64,000 bases of DNA, from contig CALRJY020000029.1 in assembly GCA_943367715.1 (NCBI GenBank), positions 18,528 through 82,527 of the forward strand, read 5' to 3'. Positions 52,470 to 60,522 of this stretch are shown piece by piece. This stretch comes from JAEYXS01 sp943367715. GTDB lineage: Bacteria > Verrucomicrobiota > Verrucomicrobiia > Limisphaerales > JAEYXS01. The notes under the pieces were generated by a model, which worked only from the letters and a program-made list of their open reading frames with translations, did no database searches and had not been told where the DNA came from. Position 1 is the stretch's first letter; every line of letters begins with the position of its first letter. Both the position numbers and the translations under genes were made by a program.

Positions 52470-54431
52470 GTGCCCGACTGGTTCTATCGCACAGTTTCCC
52501 GTCCCCTGCTCTTCCGTCTGCCTGCGGAGAAGGCGCAGGCATTGGCTTGCGGTTTCATGGGGGCCATCGGAAATCTTCCGCACGGACTGGGCGGCACCTT
52601 CATTGATTTTCTTGGTCACATGCGGCCTGACGCCCGGCTGGAGCAAACAGTTTTCGGGCGCAAGTTCATCGGACCAGTGGGACTGGGCACGCGCCTGGAT
52701 GGGACCGGGCTGGCGACGAATGCGTGGACGCGCTTTGGGTTCTCCTTCATCGAGCTCGGTCCAGTCACCGAAACCTCTAGGGCCGCTAAGAATCTGCGAC
52801 GGGATGAAAACACGGACACGTTGCTGGTGGATGTACCTGCCACGATTGATTCCCCTTCTCTTTCAAGCAAGTTAAAAGCCCAGCAAGCCAGCGGAGTTCA
52901 TCTCATCGTGCGATTGCAGACGGAGCATGCGGAGTCCGTAGAAGCAGCCGCTGCCGCATTGCTCAGTCTGGCGAAGCCACTGAAGGAACATACTGCCCAT
53001 TTCTCCGTCGAGCTTGGTCGCGAAGGGATATTGCCGAGCTGGTCGGCCAGCGAGTGGCAACGGTTTTGGAGTCTTTTGAAGCATGGTGATACCGCTCTGT
53101 CGTGGCTCTTGGTGATGCCGGTCACGCGAGCTTTGTATTTTCCAGAAGGAAGTTTCGACGGCTGCGCGGGGCTCGTTCTGGATGCATATCAGTTGAAAGA
53201 TGGCACTCGGCAATATGGCCCGGCCAGCAAACCATTGCTTTTGTCTGCCGTAACAAATCTTAGGACACGGTTGGGCAATACTCTTCCCATCATCGCCTCT
53301 GGGGGAATTCATCAACCAGCGGATGCAGCAGAGGTTTTGCAGGCGGGTGCCAATTTGGTGCAGGTCGATACCGGCCTGATCTATTCCGGACCGGGATTGC
53401 CGAAGCGCATCAATGAAGCCGTCTTGAGCACCCTGCCAACTGCTGCTGAAGCTGCGCCCGTGCGCCTAGCCAAGCTCTCGTGGTTTTGGACGGCATTGAT
53501 GGGATTGGGCATGTTGATCGGCAGTCTGCTGGCCCTCTGGATCGCGTTGACGCGTGTGGTGATGCCTTATGATGAAGCGTTCTGCGGCATCAGCCGGGCG
53601 CAGTTGCAACTCATCAACGACCGGCTGATCCCCTTCATGTCACACGATCGCGTGACATTGGCCGGTGCAATGATCGCGATCGGTTTGTTGTACCTGAGCT
53701 TCTCTTGGTTTGGCAGCCGACGCGGTGAACACTGGGCGAAGGTCGCCGTGCTCGTCTCGGCTGGTGCGGGGTTCTTCTCGTTCTTCCTGTTCTTAGGTTT
53801 TGATTATTTCGATCCTTTTCACGGCTTTGTGACCGTCGTGTTGTTTCAATTATTTGTACAAGGGATTGTCGGAGACTTGCCCGCACGAATCCGTCCCGTT
53901 GCCGAGTGGACGGAGACCAGGGAATGGAAGCAGGCACAATGGGGGCAATTGCTGCTGGTGATCCATAGTGTGGGTCTGCTGGGTGCGGGCGTGATCATCT
54001 GCTGTGTGGGCATTAACGATGTCTTTGTGCATACGGATCTGAAATTTTTGCAGACTGAGTTTCTGACATTGCGCGATGCGAATCCGCGCTTGGTGCCGCT
54101 GGTGGCGCATGATCGGGCGACACTGGGCGGCATGCTCGTCGCCTCCGGGCTCATCTATCTGCTCGGCAGCATGTGGGGATTGCGACGCGGAGCGAACTGG
54201 CTCTGGCACGCGTTTCTCTGGAGCGGTCTGGCGGCTTACGTCTGCGCCATCGGCGTGCACTTCCATGTAGGTTATGTCGATTGGCATCATCTGCTGCCAG
54301 CATTCGCCGGATTGGGACTGCTGCTGGTGGGATTGGCGCTGTGCCGGACATGGATGAAAAACGTGGTGGTAACCGAGCAACGTCAGACTGTCCCGGCTCC
54401 TTGCACCGCGGCTCAAAGCGTCATCTCATGA
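52470..54431 (+). CDS. DHODH-like barrel fused to a duplicated membrane domain
   Basis: A 653-residue protein. Residues 1-335 follow class-2 dihydroorotate dehydrogenase (VSRPLLFRLPAEKAQALA, GLGTRLDGTGLATNAW, FSFIELGPVT). The FMN phosphate site is kept: LPIIASGGIHQPADAAEVLQ, AGANLVQVDTGLIYSGPG. The SPNT-like catalytic-serine motif cannot be found, so turnover of dihydroorotate is doubtful. Residues 345-630 are a membrane domain of eight or so helices containing two related halves: SHDRVTLAGAMIAIGLLYL and AHDRATLGGMLVASGLIYLL. The start is a GTG. The stop overlaps the next gene as ATGA, coupling it to a lipoprotein. Function unknown. Confidence 0.7.
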   Translation: MPDWFYRTVSRPLLFRLPAEKAQALACGFMGAIGNLPHGLGGTFIDFLGHMRPDARLEQTVFGRKFIGPVGLGTRLDGTGLATNAWTRFGFSFIELGPVTETSRAAKNLRRDENTDTLLVDVPATIDSPSLSSKLKAQQASGVHLIVRLQTEHAESVEAAAAALLSLAKPLKEHTAHFSVELGREGILPSWSASEWQRFWSLLKHGDTALSWLLVMPVTRALYFPEGSFDGCAGLVLDAYQLKDGTRQYGPASKPLLLSAVTNLRTRLGNTLPIIASGGIHQPADAAEVLQAGANLVQVDTGLIYSGPGLPKRINEAVLSTLPTAAEAAPVRLAKLSWFWTALMGLGMLIGSLLALWIALTRVVMPYDEAFCGISRAQLQLINDRLIPFMSHDRVTLAGAMIAIGLLYLSFSWFGSRRGEHWAKVAVLVSAGAGFFSFFLFLGFDYFDPFHGFVTVVLFQLFVQGIVGDLPARIRPVAEWTETREWKQAQWGQLLLVIHSVGLLGAGVIICCVGINDVFVHTDLKFLQTEFLTLRDANPRLVPLVAHDRATLGGMLVASGLIYLLGSMWGLRRGANWLWHAFLWSGLAAYVCAIGVHFHVGYVDWHHLLPAFAGLGLLLVGLALCRTWMKNVVVTEQRQTVPAPCTAAQSVIS

Positions 54432-55666
54432 GGCGAAGCTCGCTATTTCTCGCCCTACTACTTTGGCAAATAACATTGCTGTCGGCCTTAATTGCCTTTA
54501 GCGGATGCGCGACCAAGCATGCAGGTGATCAGCCGAAGCAAATAGCGACGCATAAACTGCTCGAAACAAAACTGGGAACCTCGCGTGCCGAAGTGGAGGC
54601 ACTCTTGGAACTGAAAGGAGAGCATGAGTTCTCCACCGACATGGGGACCAATGCGTATGTTTGCGTGAGCTTATTATTCCAAGAACCACCCGCCTCTTTT
54701 TACTTCCTCTTCAACCACGACAAACTCCAAGCAATCGTAAGGCCACCCCCTTTTGAACGGGAAAAAATCCCTTGGGAAAGAACCAAAGCCGTTAATCCGG
54801 AGGAACGACTCGCTGCTGTATTGGGACAACCGCATCTTTCCCGGGAGGATATCTCCGCAATATTGCTGGAACGGTCCAAGCTTCAATCCGGCAAGAAAGC
54901 TTCCCTGGGAATGCTGCCCGCTCTTCTGATCGTATCTCCCATCTTGGCGGCTAATGCAGGCAACTACATCGCCGATCGCAGCGAACACCGAAAGCTTCGA
55001 GAGAAGTATGATCCGTTCAAGATCAACCCCGGCATGGAGAGGACTGAGGTCATCAAGCTTTGGGGCAATCCAGCCAGAAACTTGCCATTCGGGACCAATC
55101 AGCAAGTCCACATCTTCGGGGCGCCCAAACCACCTAATGTTCCGGCACGATCATTCCCGGCATTCGTCGGAGTGGTCTTTGAGAACGAGAAAGTCAGCCG
55201 GGTTTTTAGCCATCACTTCTTCAGGGAGGATTGGAAACGGGACCCGACTCCCATCGTCAGACCGGAACTTCTCCAAGCGGTGGCCCAGGCCATGGATGGG
55301 CATTATATTCCAACTGTTGAACCTGTGGCCTTAAAAGAGCTTCATCGTGGGCAACTGAAGCAAGTGGTCATCTATGACTCATTCATGCTCAATCATCCTC
55401 GATACGTTGATCGCATTCACGAGGTGGCCTCCTGCACAGTGGAGCGGTCATATCTCAGCCGCACGGGTAATGTTACACGGACAGAAGTGATCACCCTGCC
55501 GGAGGCAGAGTTTTGGAAGCCCCTGGCACTGCTGGCAGCTTGCTATGAGAAATTCGGCATGGTGCCAACGACGGGCCGAATTTCGACAACCTCGTTAGAG
55601 CTGTTGCTGAAGCAAGAACCGCTTCGCGTCCGTAAAAATAACGTCAGCAGCAGCCCTAAGAAATGA
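54428..55666 (+). CDS. Lipoprotein with two BamE/SmpA-like motifs
   Basis: A 412-residue lipoprotein: signal ALLLWQITLLSALIAFSGCA, with lipobox FSGC and the modified Cys. Two segments resemble BamE-type beta-hairpin folds: LLETKLGTSRAEVEALLELK (near residue 40) and INPGMERTEVIKLWGNPARN (about 200), the latter with the GM.R.EV..L.GNP pattern. It would sit on the inner or outer membrane. The ATG overlaps the stop of the DHODH-like fusion, so the two proteins are probably made in fixed ratio and may interact. The true partner is unknown. Confidence 0.72.
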   Translation: MRRSSLFLALLLWQITLLSALIAFSGCATKHAGDQPKQIATHKLLETKLGTSRAEVEALLELKGEHEFSTDMGTNAYVCVSLLFQEPPASFYFLFNHDKLQAIVRPPPFEREKIPWERTKAVNPEERLAAVLGQPHLSREDISAILLERSKLQSGKKASLGMLPALLIVSPILAANAGNYIADRSEHRKLREKYDPFKINPGMERTEVIKLWGNPARNLPFGTNQQVHIFGAPKPPNVPARSFPAFVGVVFENEKVSRVFSHHFFREDWKRDPTPIVRPELLQAVAQAMDGHYIPTVEPVALKELHRGQLKQVVIYDSFMLNHPRYVDRIHEVASCTVERSYLSRTGNVTRTEVITLPEAEFWKPLALLAACYEKFGMVPTTGRISTTSLELLLKQEPLRVRKNNVSSSPKK

Positions 55667-55745
55667 AGTTCCCGTTTGACCACAACTTTTGCCGAATGGA
55701 ACTCGCGACTTGCCGTCCAAGATGGTTGTGAGAGTTTTTGAGGGC

Positions 55746-57953
55746 ATGTTCCGGTTGCCAGAAATAATTGTGCGCCCATGGGTGTGGATGGGTGTTTTGC
55801 TGACGTTGTTGATTTCTACACCGTCGTCCTTGCTCGCGGCGGAGAAGCCGGATTATTGGGCGGTGGAGGATGCGGGAGTGCGAGCGAAGTTGCCACCCTT
55901 CCAAATGATTCCTGCAGCGAAGCGGAATGAACTGACGCCGGCAAATGGCTTTCCGAAGGATGACACATTCCGGAACTGGTCGCGCTCGCATGGCGACAAT
56001 GGCTCGGCACGTTTCTCGGCGCTCACGCAGATCAACAAGACGAACGTGGGACAACTCACGGAGGCGTGGGTGTATCGCTCGGGCGATGGTAAAGGAAACA
56101 TCCAGTGCAACCCGGTGATCGTGGATGGCGTAATGTATGTACCGACGGTGGGCGCACAAATGGCCGCCGTCGATGCGACGAATGGCAAGGAACTGTGGCG
56201 CTTCAAGCCGGAGGGACGGCCAGCCTATCGCGGGCTGATCTATTGGGTGGGCAAAGATGGCGCGGGTGCGCGTATCTATTTCACGGCAGGCAAGCACCTG
56301 TATGCGCTGGAGGCGAAAACTGGGGTGCCGGTGAAGAACTTTGGCAACGAAGGCCGTATGGAGTTACCAGGCAGATCTTCCGGCAGTTTCGGCGCGGCGA
56401 CGGCAGGTCCGGCGATCTTCGAGGGAATCATCGTGGTGCCAGGTTTCGAGAAGGATGTCTGGGGCTTCGATGTGCTCACGGGCAAGCTACTGTGGACGTT
56501 TCACACGGTGCCGCAGGAAGGCGAGTTCGGTTTCGATACTTGGGACAAGCCACAAGGCGTGGCAGCGAATTGCTGGGGCGGTATGGCGCTGGATGAGGTG
56601 CGCGGCATCGCGTATATCGCCACGGGTTCACCGAAGCCGAACTTCATGGGCATGCAGCATCACGGGGAGAATCTGTTCGCAAATTGCGTCGTCGCGCTGG
56701 ATGCCCGCACGGGCAAGCGGCTTTGGTATTTTCAGGAGATCCGTCATGACATCTGGGACCTGGACCTCCCTGCGCCGCCGGTCTTGAGCACCATCACGCG
56801 CGAGGGCAAGCGCGTGGATGTGGTGGCCACGGTGACGAAGATCGGTAACACATTGTTGCTGGATCGCGTGACGGGCAAGCCGGTCTTTCCCGTGCGTCTG
56901 CGTCGCGCCCCGACTTCAAACGTGCCTGGTGAGATCACCGCACCGTATCAGCCTGACATCGAATTGCCGCAGCCTTTCACGAAGCAAGAGTTCACTCCGG
57001 ACAATATCACGACGCGTTCTGATGAAGCTGCGGAGTTCGTGCGCGACAAGCTCAAGAGCCTGCAATACGGGTGGTTCCTGCCGTTGAGTGATCGCAAGGT
57101 GACGGTCTTCTTCGGCGTGCACGGCGGCGCGGAGTGGACGGGTGCAGCCACAGACCCGACGAAAGGCCGGCTCTACGTGAGCGCGAATGAGATCCCGTGG
57201 CTGATGAATCTCATCGTAAATGATGAACCGCCTTTCGATGCCAAGGCTAAGCCGACGAAGGGCGAGGAGACTTATCGTGCGGCGTGCGCGCAGTGTCATG
57301 GGAATGATCGCATGGGTATCGGTGTCGCGCCGCCCTTGCGCGGTTTGCGGCATCGTATGAAGGACGCAGATGTGATCGCGCTCTTGCAAACAGGTCGCGG
57401 ATTGATGCCTGCGGCTCCCCCGATGAGCGCGGAGGATCAAAAGGCGATGCTCGATTTCCTGTTCCTGCGAGATCGTTCCTTACCTGCGAACACAGTGAAA
57501 CCGGAGCGGCCCGGCTATGTGCAAGCGGGCTGGAATCGTTTTCTGGATGCGGACGGCTACCCAAGCTCGAAGCCACCGTGGGGCACGTTGAACTGCATCG
57601 ATCTCAATACCGGCAAGATGCTGTGGAAGGTGCCGTTGGGCGAGTATCCCGAACTTACCAAGCAAGGCATGGCAAAGACGGGCACAGAGAACTTTGGTGG
57701 GGCCATCGCGACGGCAGGCGGACTGGTTTTCTGCGGCGGCACGAGAGATGAGAAATTGCGGGCGTTTGATGCGGATACGGGTGCGGAGTTGTGGTCGGTG
57801 AAGTTGCCCTTCGGAGGCAATGTTCCGCCCGCGACTTACGAAGTGAACGGCAAACAATATATTGTCATCCCGGCCACGGGTGGGGGTAAGCTGGGCGGAA
57901 ATCAGGGCGATGCCTACGTGGCGTTCGCACTGCCGGATATTAAGCAGAAATGA
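55746..57953 (+). CDS. PQQ-dependent dehydrogenase with internal cytochrome c
   Basis: A 735-residue quinoprotein. After a signal peptide (VWMGVLLTLLISTPSSLLAA) comes an eight-bladed PQQ propeller with W-motif blades (GQLTEAWVYRSGDGKGN, AVDATNGKELWRF, ALDARTGKRLWYFQEIRHDI). Near residue 515 a CAQCH haem-binding motif is inserted with GLMPAAPPMSAEDQKAMLDF, after which blades resume (LNTGKMLWKVPLGE, AFDADTGAELWSVKLPF). This layout belongs to the soluble quinoprotein glucose/alcohol dehydrogenase group. It would oxidise a sugar or alcohol in the periplasm and pass electrons to cytochrome. The start is uncertain: ATG 55746 or 55722, or a TTG at 55689. The stop overlaps the prepilin-like gene by ATGA. 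Confidence 0.9.
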   Translation: MFRLPEIIVRPWVWMGVLLTLLISTPSSLLAAEKPDYWAVEDAGVRAKLPPFQMIPAAKRNELTPANGFPKDDTFRNWSRSHGDNGSARFSALTQINKTNVGQLTEAWVYRSGDGKGNIQCNPVIVDGVMYVPTVGAQMAAVDATNGKELWRFKPEGRPAYRGLIYWVGKDGAGARIYFTAGKHLYALEAKTGVPVKNFGNEGRMELPGRSSGSFGAATAGPAIFEGIIVVPGFEKDVWGFDVLTGKLLWTFHTVPQEGEFGFDTWDKPQGVAANCWGGMALDEVRGIAYIATGSPKPNFMGMQHHGENLFANCVVALDARTGKRLWYFQEIRHDIWDLDLPAPPVLSTITREGKRVDVVATVTKIGNTLLLDRVTGKPVFPVRLRRAPTSNVPGEITAPYQPDIELPQPFTKQEFTPDNITTRSDEAAEFVRDKLKSLQYGWFLPLSDRKVTVFFGVHGGAEWTGAATDPTKGRLYVSANEIPWLMNLIVNDEPPFDAKAKPTKGEETYRAACAQCHGNDRMGIGVAPPLRGLRHRMKDADVIALLQTGRGLMPAAPPMSAEDQKAMLDFLFLRDRSLPANTVKPERPGYVQAGWNRFLDADGYPSSKPPWGTLNCIDLNTGKMLWKVPLGEYPELTKQGMAKTGTENFGGAIATAGGLVFCGGTRDEKLRAFDADTGAELWSVKLPFGGNVPPATYEVNGKQYIVIPATGGGKLGGNQGDAYVAFALPDIKQK

Positions 57954-58684
57954 TGATGACGAAGCACCAGTCACTGCGAACGCTCACGACCGGCTTCACG
58001 CTGATCGAGCTGCTCGTCGTCATCGCCATTATCGCCATCTTGGCGGGCATGCTATTGCCGGCGCTCTCCATGGCGAAGGCCAAGGCGCAGCGCACCTCGT
58101 GCGTGAACAATCTACGCCAGATGAACAGCATCCTGCACCTCTACGCGCTAGATAACAACGGCGCGGTGCCGCTCGGATATCGCGGCGGGCGCAAGCAGTG
58201 GAACACGATGGTCTTCAGCGGCACGGTGAATCATTTCGTGATCTTCGGGCGCCTCTACACGGCGAACATGCTGGATACGCCGAAGATTCTTTATTGCCCG
58301 GCAGAGCGCGCAGCCTCGCAGAAATTTCAAACCGCTGAAAACCCCTGGCCGCCGGGAACAAATGGCGTGAACGTGCAAGGCGGTTATGCGACCACTCCCG
58401 TCGTGGATTGGGGCGCTACGAACCGCCCCACGACCTGGCCTCGCTTGGAGCGCCTGGGCAAAGTAGCGATCATGGCGGATACACCGGGATTGCCCGAACG
58501 TCTGGATTCGCGGCATGTCAGCGGCGTGAACACGCTCTTTGGCGATGGCAGTGTGTCATGGATGGAGCGCGCGCATTTCAATGCCCCGCTTACCCCCTGC
58601 ACCATCATCAGTCCCACGAACAATGCCGCACAAGACGATATCTGGAAAATTCTCAGCCTCGGCAACGTCGCGACGCCTTACTGA
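57950..58684 (+). CDS. Prepilin-like secreted protein with N-terminal methylation motif and DG motif
   Basis: A 244-residue protein of the type common in Planctomycetes and Verrucomicrobia. The type IV prepilin leader is TTGFTLIELLVVIAIIAIL, with cleavage at Gly15-Phe16 and Glu20 as methylation-site residue 5. The C-terminal part has the H-x9-DG pattern (RHVSGVNTLFGDGSVSW). The start ATG overlaps the stop of the PQQ dehydrogenase. The last 7 bp overlap, on the opposite strand, the M14 peptidase gene. Family members are thought to be exported pseudopilin-like proteins, but their role is unknown. Confidence 0.92.
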   Translation: MMMTKHQSLRTLTTGFTLIELLVVIAIIAILAGMLLPALSMAKAKAQRTSCVNNLRQMNSILHLYALDNNGAVPLGYRGGRKQWNTMVFSGTVNHFVIFGRLYTANMLDTPKILYCPAERAASQKFQTAENPWPPGTNGVNVQGGYATTPVVDWGATNRPTTWPRLERLGKVAIMADTPGLPERLDSRHVSGVNTLFGDGSVSWMERAHFNAPLTPCTIISPTNNAAQDDIWKILSLGNVATPY

Positions 58685-59937
58685 GGCTTCGGTGGATTCT
58701 GCACTTTGTCCGCTTCGATGAGCAACTTCATCATCTCTTCGGCGGAAGCGCGGGTAAGCTCGCGGATAAAGCTCCGATCTGTATTATCACCAAACTCAAG
58801 CGTGATGGCAGGGATTCCATACTGCTCATGCCCCCAATATTTCGAGGTGGGCATCCCGACATTGTGAGCACCGCTGCGATTGAGTTCATACTCAGGCAAC
58901 CGCTCTTTGATCTTCGCCAGCCAGTTCTCGGTAAATCCCTGCGGGAATGTTTTGGCGTCAACGGCTTGGGTATAAAAGATGTCCTGGTCGGTGGAATGGA
59001 AATCAATCATCAGATACACCTTGGCTCCCTCTTCCTTCAGGCATTCCACGATGGCATCACGCACAGCCCGCGTTTCTGGTTGCGCGAACTTCACCCAATC
59101 ACGATTCGGGTCCACCCCGCCGAGGTTGTGCCGCCATTGGCCTTCATGCACACCATCGGGATTCACCATCGGCACCACGAACACCCGAAAGCGCTCGCGG
59201 AACTGCTGCCCCAGCGGACTATCCACCGTGAGCGTCTCGATGAATCGCATCAGACCAAGCTGGCCCGTGACCTCCGGCGGATGTTGCCGGCTGATGAGAA
59301 ACACGTAGTTCGGCGGTGCATCGTCATTGATCTCAAAGGCTTCAATGCTCCGTCCCCCGATCGACTTCCCGATATTGGTCCGCGTGATGTAAGGCTGGAT
59401 CACCACATTCTCCAACCACTCGTTCAACGTCTCCTGCGTGATGATCTCCTGCCCTGAGACCCACAGCGCCTCCGACTCCACTTTCAGTTGCAGCGTCAAC
59501 TCCGTGCGCTTCGGTGAGACCTGCCACAGATTCGTCGCCAGCGGCTCCCATGATGTGCCGTCCGTGCTGAACTTCGGGCGATAGCGGTGTCCCCCGCCTT
59601 CGTAGATCACGCGCACCGTGATGGACTTGCTTTCCTTCGCCTGCACTTGGAAGGCATACCACGCGCTGTTGTTCACCGGCGCATTCTCCGGCTTGATGAG
59701 CAGGCGATACTCGTCCTTGCCTAGGCGCGTGCATTCATTCACGCGGGCTCCGGCGAACTCGTTGTTGAAGGTGACGCCATCCTCCTTGAACACCCATTTC
59801 TTCCGCTCCTGCAGAATGACTTTTTTCTCCACTGCATCCGCAGCGTGTGCCGGCACGATGGCGAGCAACTGGCCGGCGAGCAAAACCACGGCCAGCAGGC
59901 GCAGCGAAAAAGTCAGATGACGACGAGACTGCTTCAT
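58678..59937 (-). CDS. M14-family zinc carboxypeptidase, secreted
   Basis: A 419-residue protein with signal peptide (RLLAVVLLAGQLLAIVPAHA). The catalytic domain shows the zinc ligands HPPE (His218, Glu221) and the third His in IDFHST (about residue 311), substrate-binding NPDGVHEGQWRHN and GGVDPNRDW, and the general-base Glu in TLEFGD (about 378). All M14 catalytic residues are present. A beta-sandwich of about 140 residues precedes the domain (residues 40-180). The enzyme likely removes C-terminal residues in the periplasm or outside the cell. It overlaps the prepilin-like gene tail to tail by 7 bp. Confidence 0.9.
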   Translation of the reverse strand: MKQSRRHLTFSLRLLAVVLLAGQLLAIVPAHAADAVEKKVILQERKKWVFKEDGVTFNNEFAGARVNECTRLGKDEYRLLIKPENAPVNNSAWYAFQVQAKESKSITVRVIYEGGGHRYRPKFSTDGTSWEPLATNLWQVSPKRTELTLQLKVESEALWVSGQEIITQETLNEWLENVVIQPYITRTNIGKSIGGRSIEAFEINDDAPPNYVFLISRQHPPEVTGQLGLMRFIETLTVDSPLGQQFRERFRVFVVPMVNPDGVHEGQWRHNLGGVDPNRDWVKFAQPETRAVRDAIVECLKEEGAKVYLMIDFHSTDQDIFYTQAVDAKTFPQGFTENWLAKIKERLPEYELNRSGAHNVGMPTSKYWGHEQYGIPAITLEFGDNTDRSFIRELTRASAEEMMKLLIEADKVQNPPKPQ

Positions 59938-60045
59938 GACGTAAGAGTATCACGGCATCGTTCGCCAGTCTGCCCTGGATGCCAAGTGCAAACACACGCC
60001 ACATCTGCGCTTCACCAAACCTCCCGCACCCGTTACGCTTCCTTC

Positions 60046-60507
60046 GTGAGCCACACCATCCAATGCCGCGCTGCCATTCCTTCCGATGCTCCCACCATCA
60101 CTGAATTCCAGCTCGCCATGGCGTGGGAGACCGAGCAACTCCGCCTCGATCCGCTGAAGTGCACTCCGGGCGTCCTCGCCGTTTTCGAGCAACCCCAGCG
60201 CGGCCGTTACTACGTGGCCACCGATGGCGATCAAATCCTCGGCGCCCTGCTCATCACCAGCGAGTGGAGCGATTGGCGGAATGGCGACGTCTGGTGGATC
60301 CAGAGCGTCTATGTCATTCCCGAAGCGCGAGGCAAAGGCGTGTTCAAGCAACTCTTCGCCCACGTGAAAGCGCTCGCTGAAGCCCGCTCCGACGTCTTCG
60401 GCCTGCGCCTCTACGTGGACCGCCGCAACACCCGCGCCAAGCAAGTCTATCAACAGCTCGGCATGAACGGCGACCACTACGAAGTCTGCGAGTGGATGAA
60501 GTGCTAG
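60046..60507 (+). CDS. GNAT-family N-acetyltransferase
   Basis: A 153-residue acetyltransferase. It follows the GNAT pattern: a first beta strand AAIPSDAPTITEFQLAMAWE, VWWIQSVYVIPEARGKGVFK (motif A with the R-x-x-G-x-G acetyl-CoA loop as ARGKGV) and LRLYVDRRNTRAKQVYQQLG (motif B). It ends MNGDHYEVCEWMKC. The start is a GTG at 60046, the only good start codon just before the domain. It converges on pckG with 15 bp between the stops. The acceptor is unknown. Confidence 0.85.
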   Translation: MSHTIQCRAAIPSDAPTITEFQLAMAWETEQLRLDPLKCTPGVLAVFEQPQRGRYYVATDGDQILGALLITSEWSDWRNGDVWWIQSVYVIPEARGKGVFKQLFAHVKALAEARSDVFGLRLYVDRRNTRAKQVYQQLGMNGDHYEVCEWMKC

Positions 60508-60522
60508 GAGCACTGCCCTCCA

